From contig OW051495.1 of NCBI GenBank assembly GCA_932521035.1, positions 2,170,001 to 2,234,000 on the forward strand: 64,000 nucleotides of DNA, in the 5' to 3' direction. Positions 11,094 through 22,309 of the stretch are shown here, piece by piece (positions within the stretch are counted from its first letter, which is position 1; each line of letters starts with the position of its first letter). The notes beneath the pieces are model-generated. The model was not told where the DNA came from and did no database searches. It was given only the letters and a program-made list of their open reading frames with translations. This DNA is from Oscheius dolichura. Taxonomy: Eukaryota; Nematoda; Chromadorea; Rhabditida; Rhabditidae. A program made the translations under genes and the position numbers.

Positions 11094-11943
11094 ATGCTCG
11101 CCCCGGTCATCTTGGCTCTTCTCGGCGCGGTCGCCGCAATTGACCCTAACTGTACCTATATTGTGAGCCGAAGACCTTTTCTCCCTCTACAATGGGCAAT
11201 TTAGAACAGCGCCGGAGTTCTGTCCTTCACACCAGCAGCCACTGCCTGCCAGGACAATGCTCCCCAGACGGTCTGTGATCAGTTGTTCAATGCTGGAACA
11301 GCCAACACGGCTCTTCCTGGACCCGACCAGCCCGAGACACCCAATCGAGTTGTTGGATGTTACCAGACCACGACCCCAGCCGCCCCCAGCCAGGACGTCA
11401 AGAACGCCGCCATCTCCACCTGCCCCAAGTACTGTGGCTTCTGCTGTGTGACACCCGCTTACAACTGTGCCAATTCTCCGAGTAATCCTCGGTAGTATCG
11501 CTCTACATCGATAGCTTTCAGCTCCCCGCATCAATTGTGGCACTATCACCCCGTCCATGTGCCAGAGTGTCCAGTGGAGGACCATCATTGCCCAGGATTG
11601 TCCCAGTGCCTGTGGTTTCTGTCTCCTCGGAGGATGTATCGACGCCGCCCCCGACTGCAACACCCAACCGACCATCTGCTCGAGTATCCCGTCGTTTGCC
11701 GCCACCAACTGCCAGAGAACCTGTAACCTCTGTAACGCCGTGACTACCCCTGCTACTTCCGCCGTCGGATCTTCCACCTGTGGTAACACCAATGTCAAGT
11801 AATTCCTCTTTTAAAATGGAGATAACCGAGTTTTTAGCTGTGCCAACTGGGTTGCCAACGGCTTCTGCGCGAGTACCTTCTACACCACCGCCCAGAAGAT
11901 GTCCTACTGTGGAACCAGCTGTGGCCTCTGCAGTGGAAAGTAA
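11094..11943 (+). CDS. Secreted four-module ShKT protein, gene D
   Basis: Exons are 11094-11162, 11205-11481, 11522-11798 and 11838-11943 (242 aa). The signal peptide MLAPVILALLGAVAA is followed by IDPNCTYI. Exon 2 contains CQDNAPQTVCDQLFNAG and a Pro-rich segment close to gene C, exon 3 ends NTNV, and exon 4 ends CGLCSGK. Exons 3-4 are almost identical to gene H (on the opposite strand at 25 kb), while exon 2 is closer to gene C. This mosaic suggests gene conversion or recombination among paralogues. Confidence 0.93.
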
Positions 11944-11999
11944 TCTCTCAACTTCTAGCCAAGATGACGCGTGTGCGCGAGTCTACACGTAGACATTAG

Positions 12000-12095
12000 T
12001 AGTTTATATACGACGAGCATTGTACAAAATGGCCTGACCAGCCAGAAAAAAAACCATACAGTGGTCTGACCAACCACTGTAGTAATAATAAAATT
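12000..12095 (+). promoter_or_regulatory. 3'UTR signature, hairpin and poly(A) signal of gene D
   Basis: CGACGAGCATTGTACAAAAT and GGCCTGACCAGCC are followed by a perfect 7-bp stem (ACAGTGG ... CCACTGT) whose loop carries TCTGACCAA, then AATAAAA. Confidence 0.65.
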
Positions 12096-12099
12096 GCGG

Positions 12100-13393
12100 G
12101 ATGACAACAAACTGTTCTTTTTTCGGATATTTCTGAAGGCAATCAGCTCTTTTCCTTCTGCCTACCTAGAGGTACTCGTTTACCAGTAGGTCTATCTGTT
12201 TGTCTCTCTTTGCCAGCACTCGAATAAACAGTCGGAGAAGACCAAGACGAGACAATCAATGGACTCTTATTCTGTGCCCAAGTTGGGGAAGGAAAAATAG
12301 AACACTCTCTCATTTGACTACAGGAAGCGCAATGAGCTGATCCTCTATGAAGGAGGATCATAGCTCATGAGTAGCGAGCGGAACCTGATGACGAGGCTAA
12401 AACCACGAGCAGCGGTTCTCACTGTCATCATGCTCTCGGTCAATCCGTCTTTGCCCCCTTGCAAACAAAAAGAACACAGTCACCAGCAGGGCTTTTACGC
12501 CTGCTGGTGAGCATGGTAAGCACAGGTATCACATATAAAAAACCGATGAAGTCCGTAACCAGTACTCACGCGGGCACTTTAGAGGGCATAATTGAAGCCA
12601 TCCCTCCAGCAAAACCATGATTGGTAAGAAAAGAAGAGCCGCCTGCTTACGACCTTCCAAGAACCCCGGGATCTTCCTTGCCAAAAAATTTCAAAAGGCG
12701 ACATTCTGTATGTTTGCGGCAGAATGCTCTCTCATTTGACTACGCTGAATATAGCCGCTATCTCCAGGTGCTGGTAGAGAAAAACGAACTAAAGCAGTTC
12801 TTCACAGACAGAGGACAGTTTTCTTCATGGAGATAGCGACTACGAATACAGTCCCAGAGACGTAACAAACGGCTCATTTTTATATCTACACTTGAAAAAA
12901 AACGCTTGGCAAAAGAAGCTAACCTCATGTAGAAAGAGCGGATGAAAGCAGCAAGGAGAAGAGCGAAGGGAGAAGCGACACGTCGGCTCATGCGACACCA
13001 GAGAATAGAAGACAAACCTGAAAGAACGGACCGTTTATTGGATCAGCTAGCTTCCGCCCCCAGAAAGGGAGGAAAACTATTCAACGGAGCTGTTGGATTG
13101 GGAACAATTTGATCTGTGTTGCAAGCAGGCACCTGCCCATGGATACATAGCCGACGCAATACTTTTTCAACTAGATTTTCGTTTCCACAACGGATTACTG
13201 TAACTGAACTGGGGGTCGAAAAACGACCCATATGGAAAAGTGAACTTCATTCGAAGTTCCCTTGTCATCTTGACCATTTCTAACAGACATTCGACTTGTA
13301 TCTGGTGTTTTTTTCGCATAATGATCAGAAAAAACAAAAATGGCTGATAAAACGGACTACGTGCCTTTTCACCGGGAACATTTTCATGTGGAA
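12100..13393. other. Intergenic stretch with a hairpin
   Basis: At 12481-12509, CACCAGCAGG and CCTGCTGGTG form a 10-bp stem around a 9-nt loop (GCTTTTACG). The same hairpin with one mismatch is at 17003-17031, downstream of gene F. About 13080-13210 is similar to 22310-22430 (part of block R3). No gene is recognised; the frames at 12621-12836 and 12758-13015 overlap on opposite strands without family features. Confidence 0.45.
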
Positions 13394-14310
13394 TACTGTG
13401 AAGACAAGACTAACCGTCATCAACGGAATCTGTGCCAGATTCTTATCTCCATTTCTTCTCTTCTCACCGCCCCAAGGATCCCTTCACTTCTAAAATAAGG
13501 AATCCAGCGGGCCTTCGGTAGCCTACAGCTGTCGTCAAAGTTATCCTTTTCGACCTGTGGCGACCTTTCCGCTCTTCCGCGGACGACCGCCTGCGGCGGT
13601 CGACGGGATTAAGAAATTTTTAACCCCTTTACCGTCGGACACTTTCCCATCGGACAGACAAACAAACAGACAGACAGACAAACACCATAGCACTTTAATA
13701 AGGGGTAGATAAGGTAGTCTCACAACAAACTAACAGCCTCTTCCCTTTTCCTGACAACAATTCTAGGCCAACCAGTGCCAGAGAGCAGCAGACTGAAAAA
13801 GAGCAAAGCAGAGAAAAAGGAAAAGCGAAAAATTTCCAAAATTCAAGTCACAATCGTTTTACTAGTCAAAAAACACGCTCGAGACTGTCGAGCACTTCCA
13901 GCTTTCCCTATATGATGTCCAGGCCCAACCGCAGTATACCAAACACCGCTGTGGCTGCGGAGGGCACCGAGAGCATCGAGAAGGCCGGGCCGGGATCACC
14001 TTCTTTGACTAGAAGTCAAAGTTTAGGATGTGGGAGCTACCCAGAAGAATGACTGGCGAGATTGACAAGAAACGGTCAAACCTGGTCAGCTTGTTTTGAC
14101 ACGCTTTTGACAAGGCCACCTCGTCGAGACGGCGTCGAAGCAGATAGAGGGTTCTTTTCAAAAGTTTGCCACACTACCGGATAAAACAATGAGCAAAAAT
14201 CACGAGCACAGTTTTTTGGTGGCTGCTGTACAAGTAAAGCAAATGGCTAACGATGTACTGAAATCGGTAGCCAGTGCAACAAAAAAAGGAGAAAACACCA
14301 AAGTAGAGTT
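13394..14310. repeat. Duplicated block R2 with an insertion
   Basis: A copy of R1 (4838-5480) that precedes gene E exactly as R1 precedes gene B. A CAGA-microsatellite repeat (about 13497-13720) interrupts it, and this is absent from R1. A segment at 13850-13935 (GCTCGAGACTGTCGAG) is shared with R3 but missing from R1. Confidence 0.75.
13497..13720. repeat. CAGA-tailed dispersed repeat, copy 1
   Basis: Sequence rich in GACGGTC/GACCGTC-type words, followed by (CAGA)n and TTTAATAAGGG. Related copies lie near 19765-19890, 50845-51005 and 56505-56745. This copy inserted into block R2, so the family was active after the R1/R2 duplication or was lost from R1. Confidence 0.55.
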
Positions 14311-14434
14311 TTAGTCACCCCGCATTTATTGTTGTCGGCTGGTCAGGCCTTGGGGATTATGTACAGTGCTCGTCGTGGGTAAAAATATACAAATCGGTCG
14401 GGAGATGCAGGAATCTTGGAAGCGGTAGGGACAA

Positions 14435-15302
14435 TTATTTTCCGCCACAGAGGCCACAACTCCTGCCGCAAGTGGTTGCCTTCTGGGTGGGATTGTAGAA
14501 GTTGCTCGTACAGAAACCATTGCGGACCCAGGTGGCACAGCTGAATGAATGGGAGATTACTGGAAAAGAAAGAAAACTGACTTGGGGTTAGTGTCGCCAC
14601 AGCCTCCCCCTCCGATCAAACCGAACGCGGTCGTCGTACTGCCACTGCTCGAACACTGATTGCATGTCCTCTTGCAGTTGGTGGTAGCGAAGTCAGCCAG
14701 AGCCGGGTTGGCGCAAATGGTTGCCTGTTGAGCACAATCGGGGGCGGCGTCGATACATCCACCGAGGAGACAGAATCCGCACGTATTGGGACAGTCCTGG
14801 GCGATGATCTCCCTCCATTCGATGCTCTGGCACATGTCCTTGGTTACGGTAGAGCACGTGATTCTGGGATCTGAAACAAGCGCATTTACTAAGAATTATC
14901 CAGATGAACCTACTCTGGGCATTCTGGCAACTGTATTCGGGAGTAACACAGCAGAAGCCGCAGTACTTGGGACAGAGCTCAATGGCGGCGTCCTTGATCT
15001 CCTGGCTGGGAGCGGCTGGAGTCTTTGTCTGATAACAGGTCACCGCGACTCTGTCGGCTTCCTTTCCTCCGGCTGTTGGTACCGTGGCTGCCGCCGGCCC
15101 CAGATTGAAGAGCTGCTGACAAGCAAGCGTGGAGATTTTATCTTGACATGCCACTGCAGCCGGCGTGAAGATGAGGGCTCCGGTACTGTCCTGAACTTTC
15201 TCTTTTCTCCAAGAAACGCCGATTTCCTACGGTGGTTGTACAGTTTGGGTCAATTGCAGCCAGAGCGCTTCTGAAGATTGCCAAGAAGACCAAGACGAGC
15301 AT
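14435..15302 (-). CDS. Secreted four-module ShKT protein, gene E
   Basis: Minus-strand exons are 15302-15231, 15190-14914, 14870-14582 and 14540-14435 (247 aa). The signal peptide MLVLVFLAIFRSALAA is followed by IDPNCTTT. Exon 3 appears identical to gene B, including the FGLIGGGG linker. The main difference from B is in exon 2 (FNLGPAAATVP). It is head-to-head with gene F, with 447 bp between the ATGs. The family 3'UTR signature is at 14334-14377. Confidence 0.92.
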
Positions 15303-15336
15303 GTTGCTGTGGGACGAGATGTTCGTTTTCGAAGCT

Positions 15337-15344
15337 GTTTTATA
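15337..15344 (-). promoter_or_regulatory. TATA box of gene E
   Basis: TATAAAAC on the minus strand, 35 bp upstream of the ATG. Confidence 0.6.
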
Positions 15345-15705
15345 CAAACCCGAAACAACGACCAGCTAAAGAAACAGCGACTAACGCCTGCCGATTGTAC
15401 GGGAGAGAAAGCGCTAATCGGCCCTCAAAAAAAGGCGAGCCTGAATAAATAACGTTCCCTACGATTTGTTTCACCTAGCCTTCTTTACGGGGATATTCGA
15501 CATAATTTACTCGTTGCGCATCCGTAAGTCGTTACCTTTTTCACTTCCCTTCACACCAATCTTTGGGTTACCAGGGCGAATGCTTTCTGGGAAAGGTTAT
15601 TCCCCTCTTGCCCTGACAGATAGTCACAGCTGCAGGTGTTCTCCCGACAATAGACAGGCGTTAGTCCTTGTTTCATTAGCCGGCTGTTGCTTTGTTACGC
15701 TTCCC

Positions 15706-15713
15706 TATAAAAG
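15706..15713 (+). promoter_or_regulatory. TATA box of gene F
   Basis: TATAAAAG, 37 bp upstream of the ATG. The 100 bp before it match the promoter of gene B in inverted orientation. Confidence 0.7.
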
Positions 15714-15749
15714 AAGGTGTGAAGAAGAGAACTCCATCATCCTAGCAGC

Positions 15750-16614
15750 ATGCTCGTCCCAATTCTCCTGGCAATCTTCGTCTCCGCTGCTGCCGTCGAC
15801 CCTAACTGCACCACCACCGTTAGAAATCATCTCCTACCGGAAAAGTAACTTTTTAGGATGCCACCGGTGCGCTCATCTTGACTCCCGCTGCTCTGGCCTG
15901 TGCAGACAAGGTCTCCAAGACAGCCTGTGATCAATTGTTCAATGCTGGAACGGCGCTTACCGCCCTGCCAACCGCTGGGGGACTTGAATCCGTCCGAGTT
16001 GCTACCTGTTACCAGATCAAGACCCCGGCCGCTCCCAGTCAAGACGTCAAGGACGCGGCTATTGAGCTGTGCCCCAAGTACTGTGGCTTCTGCTGCGTTA
16101 CTCCCGAATACAGTTGCCAGAATGCTCAGAGTCAGTTCATTCCCTTACTGTAACTGCTAAATGCTTTGCTTTCAGATCCCAGAATCACGTGCAGCACCGT
16201 AACCCCAGACATGTGTCAGAGTATCCAATGGAGAGAAATCATTGCCCAGGATTGTCCCAACGTCTGTGGATTCTGTCTCCTCGGAGGATGCATCGACGCC
16301 GCTCCCGATTGTGCCACTCAAGCCACCATCTGCTCCAACCCCGGGCTTTCTACCTTCACCAATACCAACTGCAAGCGAACTTGCAATCAGTGTTTGAACA
16401 GTGGCAGCAGTACGACGACCGCTTTCGGTTTGATCGGAGGTGGTGGATGCGGAGACACCAATCCCAAGTCAGTTTTCTTTCTTTTCCAGTAATCTTCCAT
16501 TCATTCAGCTGTGCCACCTGGGTCCGCAATGGTTTCTGTACGAGCAACTTCTACAATCCCACCCAGAAGACGACCACCTGTGGCAGAAGTTGTGGTCTCT
16601 GTGGTGGAAAATAA
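15750..16614 (+). CDS. Secreted four-module ShKT protein, gene F
   Basis: Exons are 15750-15818, 15857-16130, 16176-16467 and 16509-16614 (246 aa). The signal peptide MLVPILLAIFVSAAA is followed by VDPNCTTT. Exon 2 has CADKVSKTACDQLF and the CPKYCGFCCVTPEYSC ending. Exon 3 has two modules and the FGLIGGGG linker, which groups F with B and E. Exon 4 ends CGLCGGK. Intron 1 uses a GTTAGA donor. It is transcribed divergently from gene E. Confidence 0.93.
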
Positions 16615-16670
16615 CTTTTCCCTACCGCTTCCAAGTTTCCAGCATCTCCCGACCAATTTGTATATTTTTA

Positions 16671-16730
16671 CCCACGACGAGCACTGTACATAATCCCCTA
16701 GGCCTGACCAGCCGACAACAATAAATGCGG
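16671..16730 (+). promoter_or_regulatory. 3'UTR signature and poly(A) signal of gene F
   Basis: CGACGAGCACTGTACATAAT (TGTACATA is a perfect UGUANAUA), then AGGCCTGACCAGCC, then AATAAA. Confidence 0.65.
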
Positions 16731-16739
16731 GGTGACTAA

Positions 16740-18430
16740 AACTCTACTTTTCTACATCTAACTACCACTCGGTACTCTAGGAGTGGACGTTAAACGTTTC
16801 TTATGGATGAGTGGCAAGGGTAGGGTGTGGGAAAGTTATACACCCCCGAGATTTAACAACCAGCCTTGCCAAAAAACCAGCGTTACCACTCCCTGGTTAC
16901 TCTCATTCGTATGACATCCAGCTAGGACCCAATGAAGGCAATGGGGTGCTCACTCTGCGCTAGCTCTCGCCTCGCTCGCCGTACAAAAACAAACAAGGAA
17001 ATCACCAGCAGGGCTTTTACGCCTGGTGGTGGAGATGTAAAAAATACAATAACGAGAGAATACGAGTAACGGGAAGGGGAGAAGAGGGGCGGCCGAAGAG
17101 CAGTACAGCAGAGAAGAGCGTAACGACTTCCTGAAAATATTCGACGTCAATTTGCAAAGTTGAGGCTGTTTTTTATCTTCACCATTTCCATCTTATCCCC
17201 TTTTCTACAACAAAAAGAGTAAAGTTGGGAACCTCCGGAAACAAAAAATCAGGTCAAAAATGTATTTGCGCCAAAGTTAGCGTCCCCTCCAAATGCATTT
17301 TGACAAAAACTGATTCATCGACAGATTAATTTATTTTTCTTCTTTGTACTAGTTTTCTCTTTTATTTTTTTGTTGTAAAAATATCTACATTCGATAGCGC
17401 ATCTTTTGCAGTATCACTGAACATGCAACATGTGGTTAAAAATAAATAACAACGCAAAAAATGCAGCTAAAAATTTAACTTGATGAATTTCTTTTGATTC
17501 CTATATTGCTTTTGCTTCTACTTATTTTTTACACATAGAGTAGCATGTTAGCAACATATTATAACTGTTACAGAAAGAATATTGAAGAAAAATTAGCTAA
17601 ATTAGCATATTGCAAGTCGCTTTCAAATTTCATCATTATTTCATTTTCATTATTTGTTGTATTGCTTTCTCTTGTTGTTTTATCATTTCTATTTTGTTTT
17701 CTATGATTTCTAATTGATAATACATTATTTTTGGATGTGCAAGCACAAGAAGGAATAAGCGGATTGAGCAACAAGCGCTCTCCGCAGGACACTAGACGAA
17801 ATTTCAAGTAAGTTTGTTTTCGCTGATTATCTTTCTTTTTAGATATTGTGTATATTATTCTAAAACAGTTTTATAGCTTCTATTTCGTTTTTTCATATTG
17901 AATTACCCCAAATAGAGGCGAAGCTCTGCGCAATTTTTTTTTGCGAAAAGTCTTGGAATATTTCTGCTGTTTTTGTTTCTCCTGGTGTTTTCTAATATTT
18001 CCTTTTTAGTATAAGCTTGCCTTCGACCAGAGAACGATGTGGAATATTTTTCAGGTCAGTTTATTTGTTAAAAATCATTATTTTATTAGGTTGTTTTCAG
18101 AATCGAACGACGAAGGATAGAAGACAACGGCATATTCAAGAAACGTCTACTTAGCTTTTGTGATACTTATTGTAACATTTTCTAATAAATATATCACTAA
18201 AAATCGTTGGAAAATGCAAAAATAGCATCAAAAGTTGCTGAAAACGAAAAATTAAACTTTACTTATGCGCTGCCGCCGCACCCGTAAGATGTCGGCAGTG
18301 CCTACACTAGCGCACAATTTTACTGCGGTAGGCTCCCTTTAATGAAAAGAGAAAGGACGTAAGAATAACCACTTATTCCTACTTTATGGCATTTTTGGAC
18401 TGTTTATCAAATAGATCTCTTCTACATCAC
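16740..18430. other. Gene-free AT-rich stretch
   Basis: Contains the second hairpin copy (17003-17031) and long A/T-rich runs. Short frames near 17568-17807 and 18000-18160 show no recognisable product. Confidence 0.45.
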
Positions 18431-18434
18431 ACTA

Positions 18435-19341
18435 CAGTCTGTTAAAATAGTATAGATACACCCCACTTTTTGCTGAATCGCGGGCAAGAGGCCTGGTTAT
18501 AAGCTAGCCACAATTTGAAACGGGCCTCAAGATCCGTCGCGGACCCTGCTGGCGGAATAGACGGTTAAGACCAAAACAACCGTTAAATGGTGGTACGTTA
18601 GCCTCATTTAGCTGCCATAGCACCTTTTTTCATCCCACCCTTAAAAAAGCACTTTTCTATAGGAAATTCCAGACTCCGCCTAAAGGGCGCTAAGAAACGA
18701 AATTCTTAGTGGCTCGATGAGCATCGTGAGTAAATATGGGTAAATATGGGGCCCGTTTCAAATTGTGGCTAGCTTATTTTTGTAATTTGACCTATCCACC
18801 GTCCAGGAACCATCTCCGAAGGCGAGAGTGAGATTAGTTTCGCGCCCTTTGCAGCTCAAATGGGGAGCGAATGGGCACTTTCTTGTAAATCAAAAAGTTT
18901 TCCTAGGTAAATTGTGGCCGCTGAATCGTTTAAAAAGGTTTTCAGTGCGGAATATGAATGTCTTAACCGTCTATTCCGCCAGCAGGGTCCGCGACGGATC
19001 TTGCCCCCGCGGTAAATTTTACAGACCGCAAGAAAGGATTTTTTCGCAAATAATGGTGTAAAACTAACCAAGCATACCGCCCAAAAAGAGAAAACCAAAA
19101 AATTCTACGAAAATCGGGCGGAACAGCCATTTTACCCGGGTGTATCTATACTTTTTTAACACCCGCGTTTCATCTTTTCGCGCCCAGGATTGGCAGATTG
19201 TAGCCTTTTCTCAAAATAATGTTTTTTTATTGGTGTGTTACATGATACTTTCTTTGAAAATAACAGACCTGGGTCGAAAACCAGGCCTCTTGCCCGCGAT
19301 TCAGCAAAAAGTGGGGTCTATCTATACTTTTTTAACAGACT
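18435..19341. mobile_element. Non-autonomous Tc1/mariner-like element with nested inverted repeats
   Basis: Terminal inverted repeats of about 62 bp are at 18435-18498 and 19280-19341 (CAGTCTGTTAAAA, then AGTATAGATA and CCCCACTTTTTGCTG). A TA precedes the left end; the CAGT-type terminus fits the Tc1/mariner class. Inner inverted pairs are 18500-18524/18752-18776 and 18529-18571/18960-19002 (GGACCCTGCTGGCGGAATAG). No transposase frame is present. Confidence 0.8.
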
Positions 19342-19344
19342 ACA

Positions 19345-20355
19345 TGATTGTCAGGTAGCGCCAGAGTGTGATACCAAAGTACGACAGAAAAGTGTCACAG
19401 TCAAAATGGAGAGTATCTCGGTAGTTTCGCCTGCGAATTATAGGCGCTGTTGGGGCTTGATATGGATTGTCCTGGAGAGGAGAGTTGATTTTCATTGATA
19501 GCTAATTTTTATGTGTCATCGTCTGTACTTATACACAATTTTTTTCACCAATCCAATAGTTTCGCCGTATGAAAAAATACGTATGAAAAAATACACCAAA
19601 TACCTCCAGAACACTTACAATTGTTTGAAGTCTTCGAAAAAGAAGAAGCAGACAGTCCCCAGAATGGAAAATAGACAGATGTAGAGGTACTGTAGCATCT
19701 GAAACGGCCAGTTGTTATTATTCTTCTCGAGAAACATCAAGAACCAGCTGGATTTCTTGAACAATACGGCCGAATGAACCCTCGACAGGTCTTACAGACA
19801 GACAGAGTCAAATGGGAGAGAAGCAGAAAGACCGTTTGACCTTTTTCGACTGTCAATTCTTTCTAGACTATCAAATTTTTAACTCAAACGCGGCCAAATG
19901 CCGCCGGAGGCATACTAGCATCGTAGAAGATAGTGCTCGCCCCAGCGAAAAATGGAGGGAAAACGGCAATGTGTTGCATTCTCAAATTTCATCTCGATTT
20001 TGTCTCGAAAATTTTGAAGAGGAAGCCCAATGTGCCGCTGAGATCCATCAGCTTTACCATGCGAAATAGCGACTTCAACGGAAGAGGGGAAATACGCCAG
20101 AAATCTCACTGGTACCCGGAAGAGTTGTACCCAGAAAATATCATGCTCTAGTCGAGAACTGCTCGGATCTCCTCGATCTCGGTGTCCTCTGTCCGTTTGT
20201 CGCCAATTAGCAGGGCCACCGAGACAATCTCTCACCCGAGACTAGCTGGAACAGGTTTCCTGAACTTGTCTCTCGGGGCTGTCAGGTAGCATCAAAAAGA
20301 GAACCCCCTTGTTGCCATCCCCCGCTCGCCCCTGCCCTACCACATCCCCCTCCTC
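19345..20355. other. Gene-free stretch with a CAGA-type repeat copy
   Basis: About 19765-19890 carries a short CAGACAGACAG run next to GACTGTC/GACCGTT words that match the repeat family at 13.5, 50.9 and 56.6 kb. No gene seen. Confidence 0.4.
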
Positions 20356-20359
20356 CGTC

Positions 20360-21559
20360 ATGTCCTTCTACAAGGACTACATCTTTGGCCAAACGGCCGA
20401 CTTCCTCCTCCAGCCGGTCAAAGAGACCGATTTCCACCTCCTCTTCGCCTTCCTTGACCGCCACCTCCTCTCCCGGAGGGCCCACTCCTGGGTAAGTCCA
20501 TCTCCAACCCCCCTATTAGAACCTTCTTTTTTCCAGGGGTTGAGGAAGCTCCTCCTGGAGTTCATCCTCGCCCGGTGCCTCCGCAATCCCTTCTCTTTGA
20601 AGGTGATTTCCCGCCGGACCGGGGAGGTGGTCGGCCTGAGGCTCTGTTCGGCCTCGAACAGAGACCGCTCCCAAGACGACCGAATCTTCCTCCTCGACGA
20701 GAGGAGGAGGTTCACGGAGCTCGGGGTGTTCCACGAGACCCCTGGGGAGTTCTGGACCCAGGCGGAGCCCGACGTCCACAAGGTAAGGGAGAGATGACCG
20801 GGGGACTAACATACTTATTTCAGGTGCTCCGAATAGAGCTCTTATATAGCCTCCCCGGCTACGAGGCCCAAGGACTCCCCAAAAAGCTGGGGAAGTTTAA
20901 CCTCTCCAAGAGGAAACTCCAGGTAGATATTGTTGGGGGGGGGGGGGGGGGGGGGGTGACAAGGAAATAATAAAGAAAATCTCAATTTCAGGACGAGGGA
21001 TATGCCGGCGTCCTGTCGGAGAACTCCGCCGTCGCCGGGGCCATCCTGAAGCGGCGCCACTTCAAGCAGCTGGGTGTCATTAATAATTATGACACCCAGC
21101 TCAATGTGAGTAAAGGGGGATGGGGAAGGGGGCGCCGGGAAGACTGACACTGAATGGCGCGGAGACCTTTTTTGGAACAGGGTTGCCCCGTAAAGTACAC
21201 CTCCCCTTTTGTAACAATCAGCTGGGCACTACGGTTTTTTTCCTCTGTTTTCAAACATTTGCAGGCGGAGACCCGTCAGGGGGAATTGCCAATAGGTTTC
21301 CGGGTGGCTGCGACCTTCGCGCTTCCAAGGCAGCCCTTATCATTTTCAGTCTCTGCGCGACCCGAACAAATCACAAGGTTGACGGGTAATCCTATGTGAT
21401 AGGCAGGGGACGGCGAGCGTGTCAAGTGTAATCAAGGGCAACTTTCAGAAGATCATGAAGATCCCCGTCCTCTTCAGGGACCTCCGGCAGCGGCCGTCCT
21501 CCTCCGGCACCGGCACTTCCCAATGGGTGGGATGTGTCTCCCCCATGATCTCCGAATGA
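20360..21559 (+). CDS. GNAT-like (N-acyltransferase-fold) protein
   Basis: Exons are 20360-20491, 20537-20782, 20824-20922, 20992-21105 and 21449-21559 (233 aa). I see FLDRHLLSRRAHSW early, GLRKLLLEFILARCL, a mid-protein VVGLRL strand and, late, SENSAVAGAILKRRHFKQLG. The last resembles the GNAT segment in which a residue after the cofactor strand precedes 'GF..L'. Nematodes carry many diverged GNAT paralogues, so the fold assignment is tentative. All introns are phase 0. Exons are much more GC-rich than the neighbours. Intron 3 contains a G22 run. Exon 4 contains an 11-bp perfect hairpin. The last exon is separated by a 343-bp intron; an alternative end through an acceptor near 21263 would stop near 21400. 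Confidence 0.65.
20935..20956 (+). repeat. G22 homopolymer
   Basis: 22 consecutive G in intron 3 of the GNAT-like gene, a potential G-quadruplex. Confidence 0.9.
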
Positions 21560-22309
21560 AGAAAGCGGGTAGCTACTCTATTTGATCTCATCTCAACGGG
21601 TTCCTTGCGTTCTATTGTTAACATTGAACTTATAAACCATGTTTTTATTTGAGAACTTGAGTATATACTCTCTCCCATAAAAGATCAATCAAAAATGAAC
21701 CGGGAGGATAGACCATGGTCTCTTGTCTCCTCATGCATGAAAAGGAACAGACATCCACCGTTAGTTCTAGTCTTCCTGTGAAAGAAAAAGAGCTTGCCGG
21801 CCATCTCGCTGAAACTCGACAGTTCTTTCGGCAGTCCCCCCTCCCCATCAGTGGTCAAGCTCCTCTCATCCTCCTCTCATCCACACGTAGCGCCCACTGC
21901 TGTTCGCACCGTTCCCCCTTTCAAAACAAATGAAACATAAATCCGAGAAAGGGCTTGTACTCTATTTACAGAACCGCATCCAGCCGGAGGTGAGAAAATT
22001 CGAATTCAAAGAGAAAATAAGCCGCTTCCTTGATTTCCACGAACATTTCTCCGCTTCTCTGTAGATCTTTTCTTTTTTTTCTCTCTTTTCTTTTCGACAA
22101 AACGCGGCGGGAGACAGGCTTTGAAGCTGTACAAACGGATTTTTGAAAAGAAACAGACCTCGGAAAGGAGAAATTGACCAAAAATACGACGGTTCCTCCT
22201 CTGGAACAAGAAAAAATAGAAGCCGAGAGCAGAAGAGGAAAGCCTGAAAAAAACGATATTGTTGTGTTTGAATTAGTGGCATCCACCCCTAAAAAGCGAG
22301 CAATAATAT
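21560..22309. other. Gene-free stretch
   Basis: No recognisable gene. Frames at 21962-22403 (minus) are basic and low-complexity. Confidence 0.4.

Noticed and set aside
12143..13015. Several 70-85-codon frames downstream of gene D
   Set aside because: Opposite-strand overlaps and no family resemblance.
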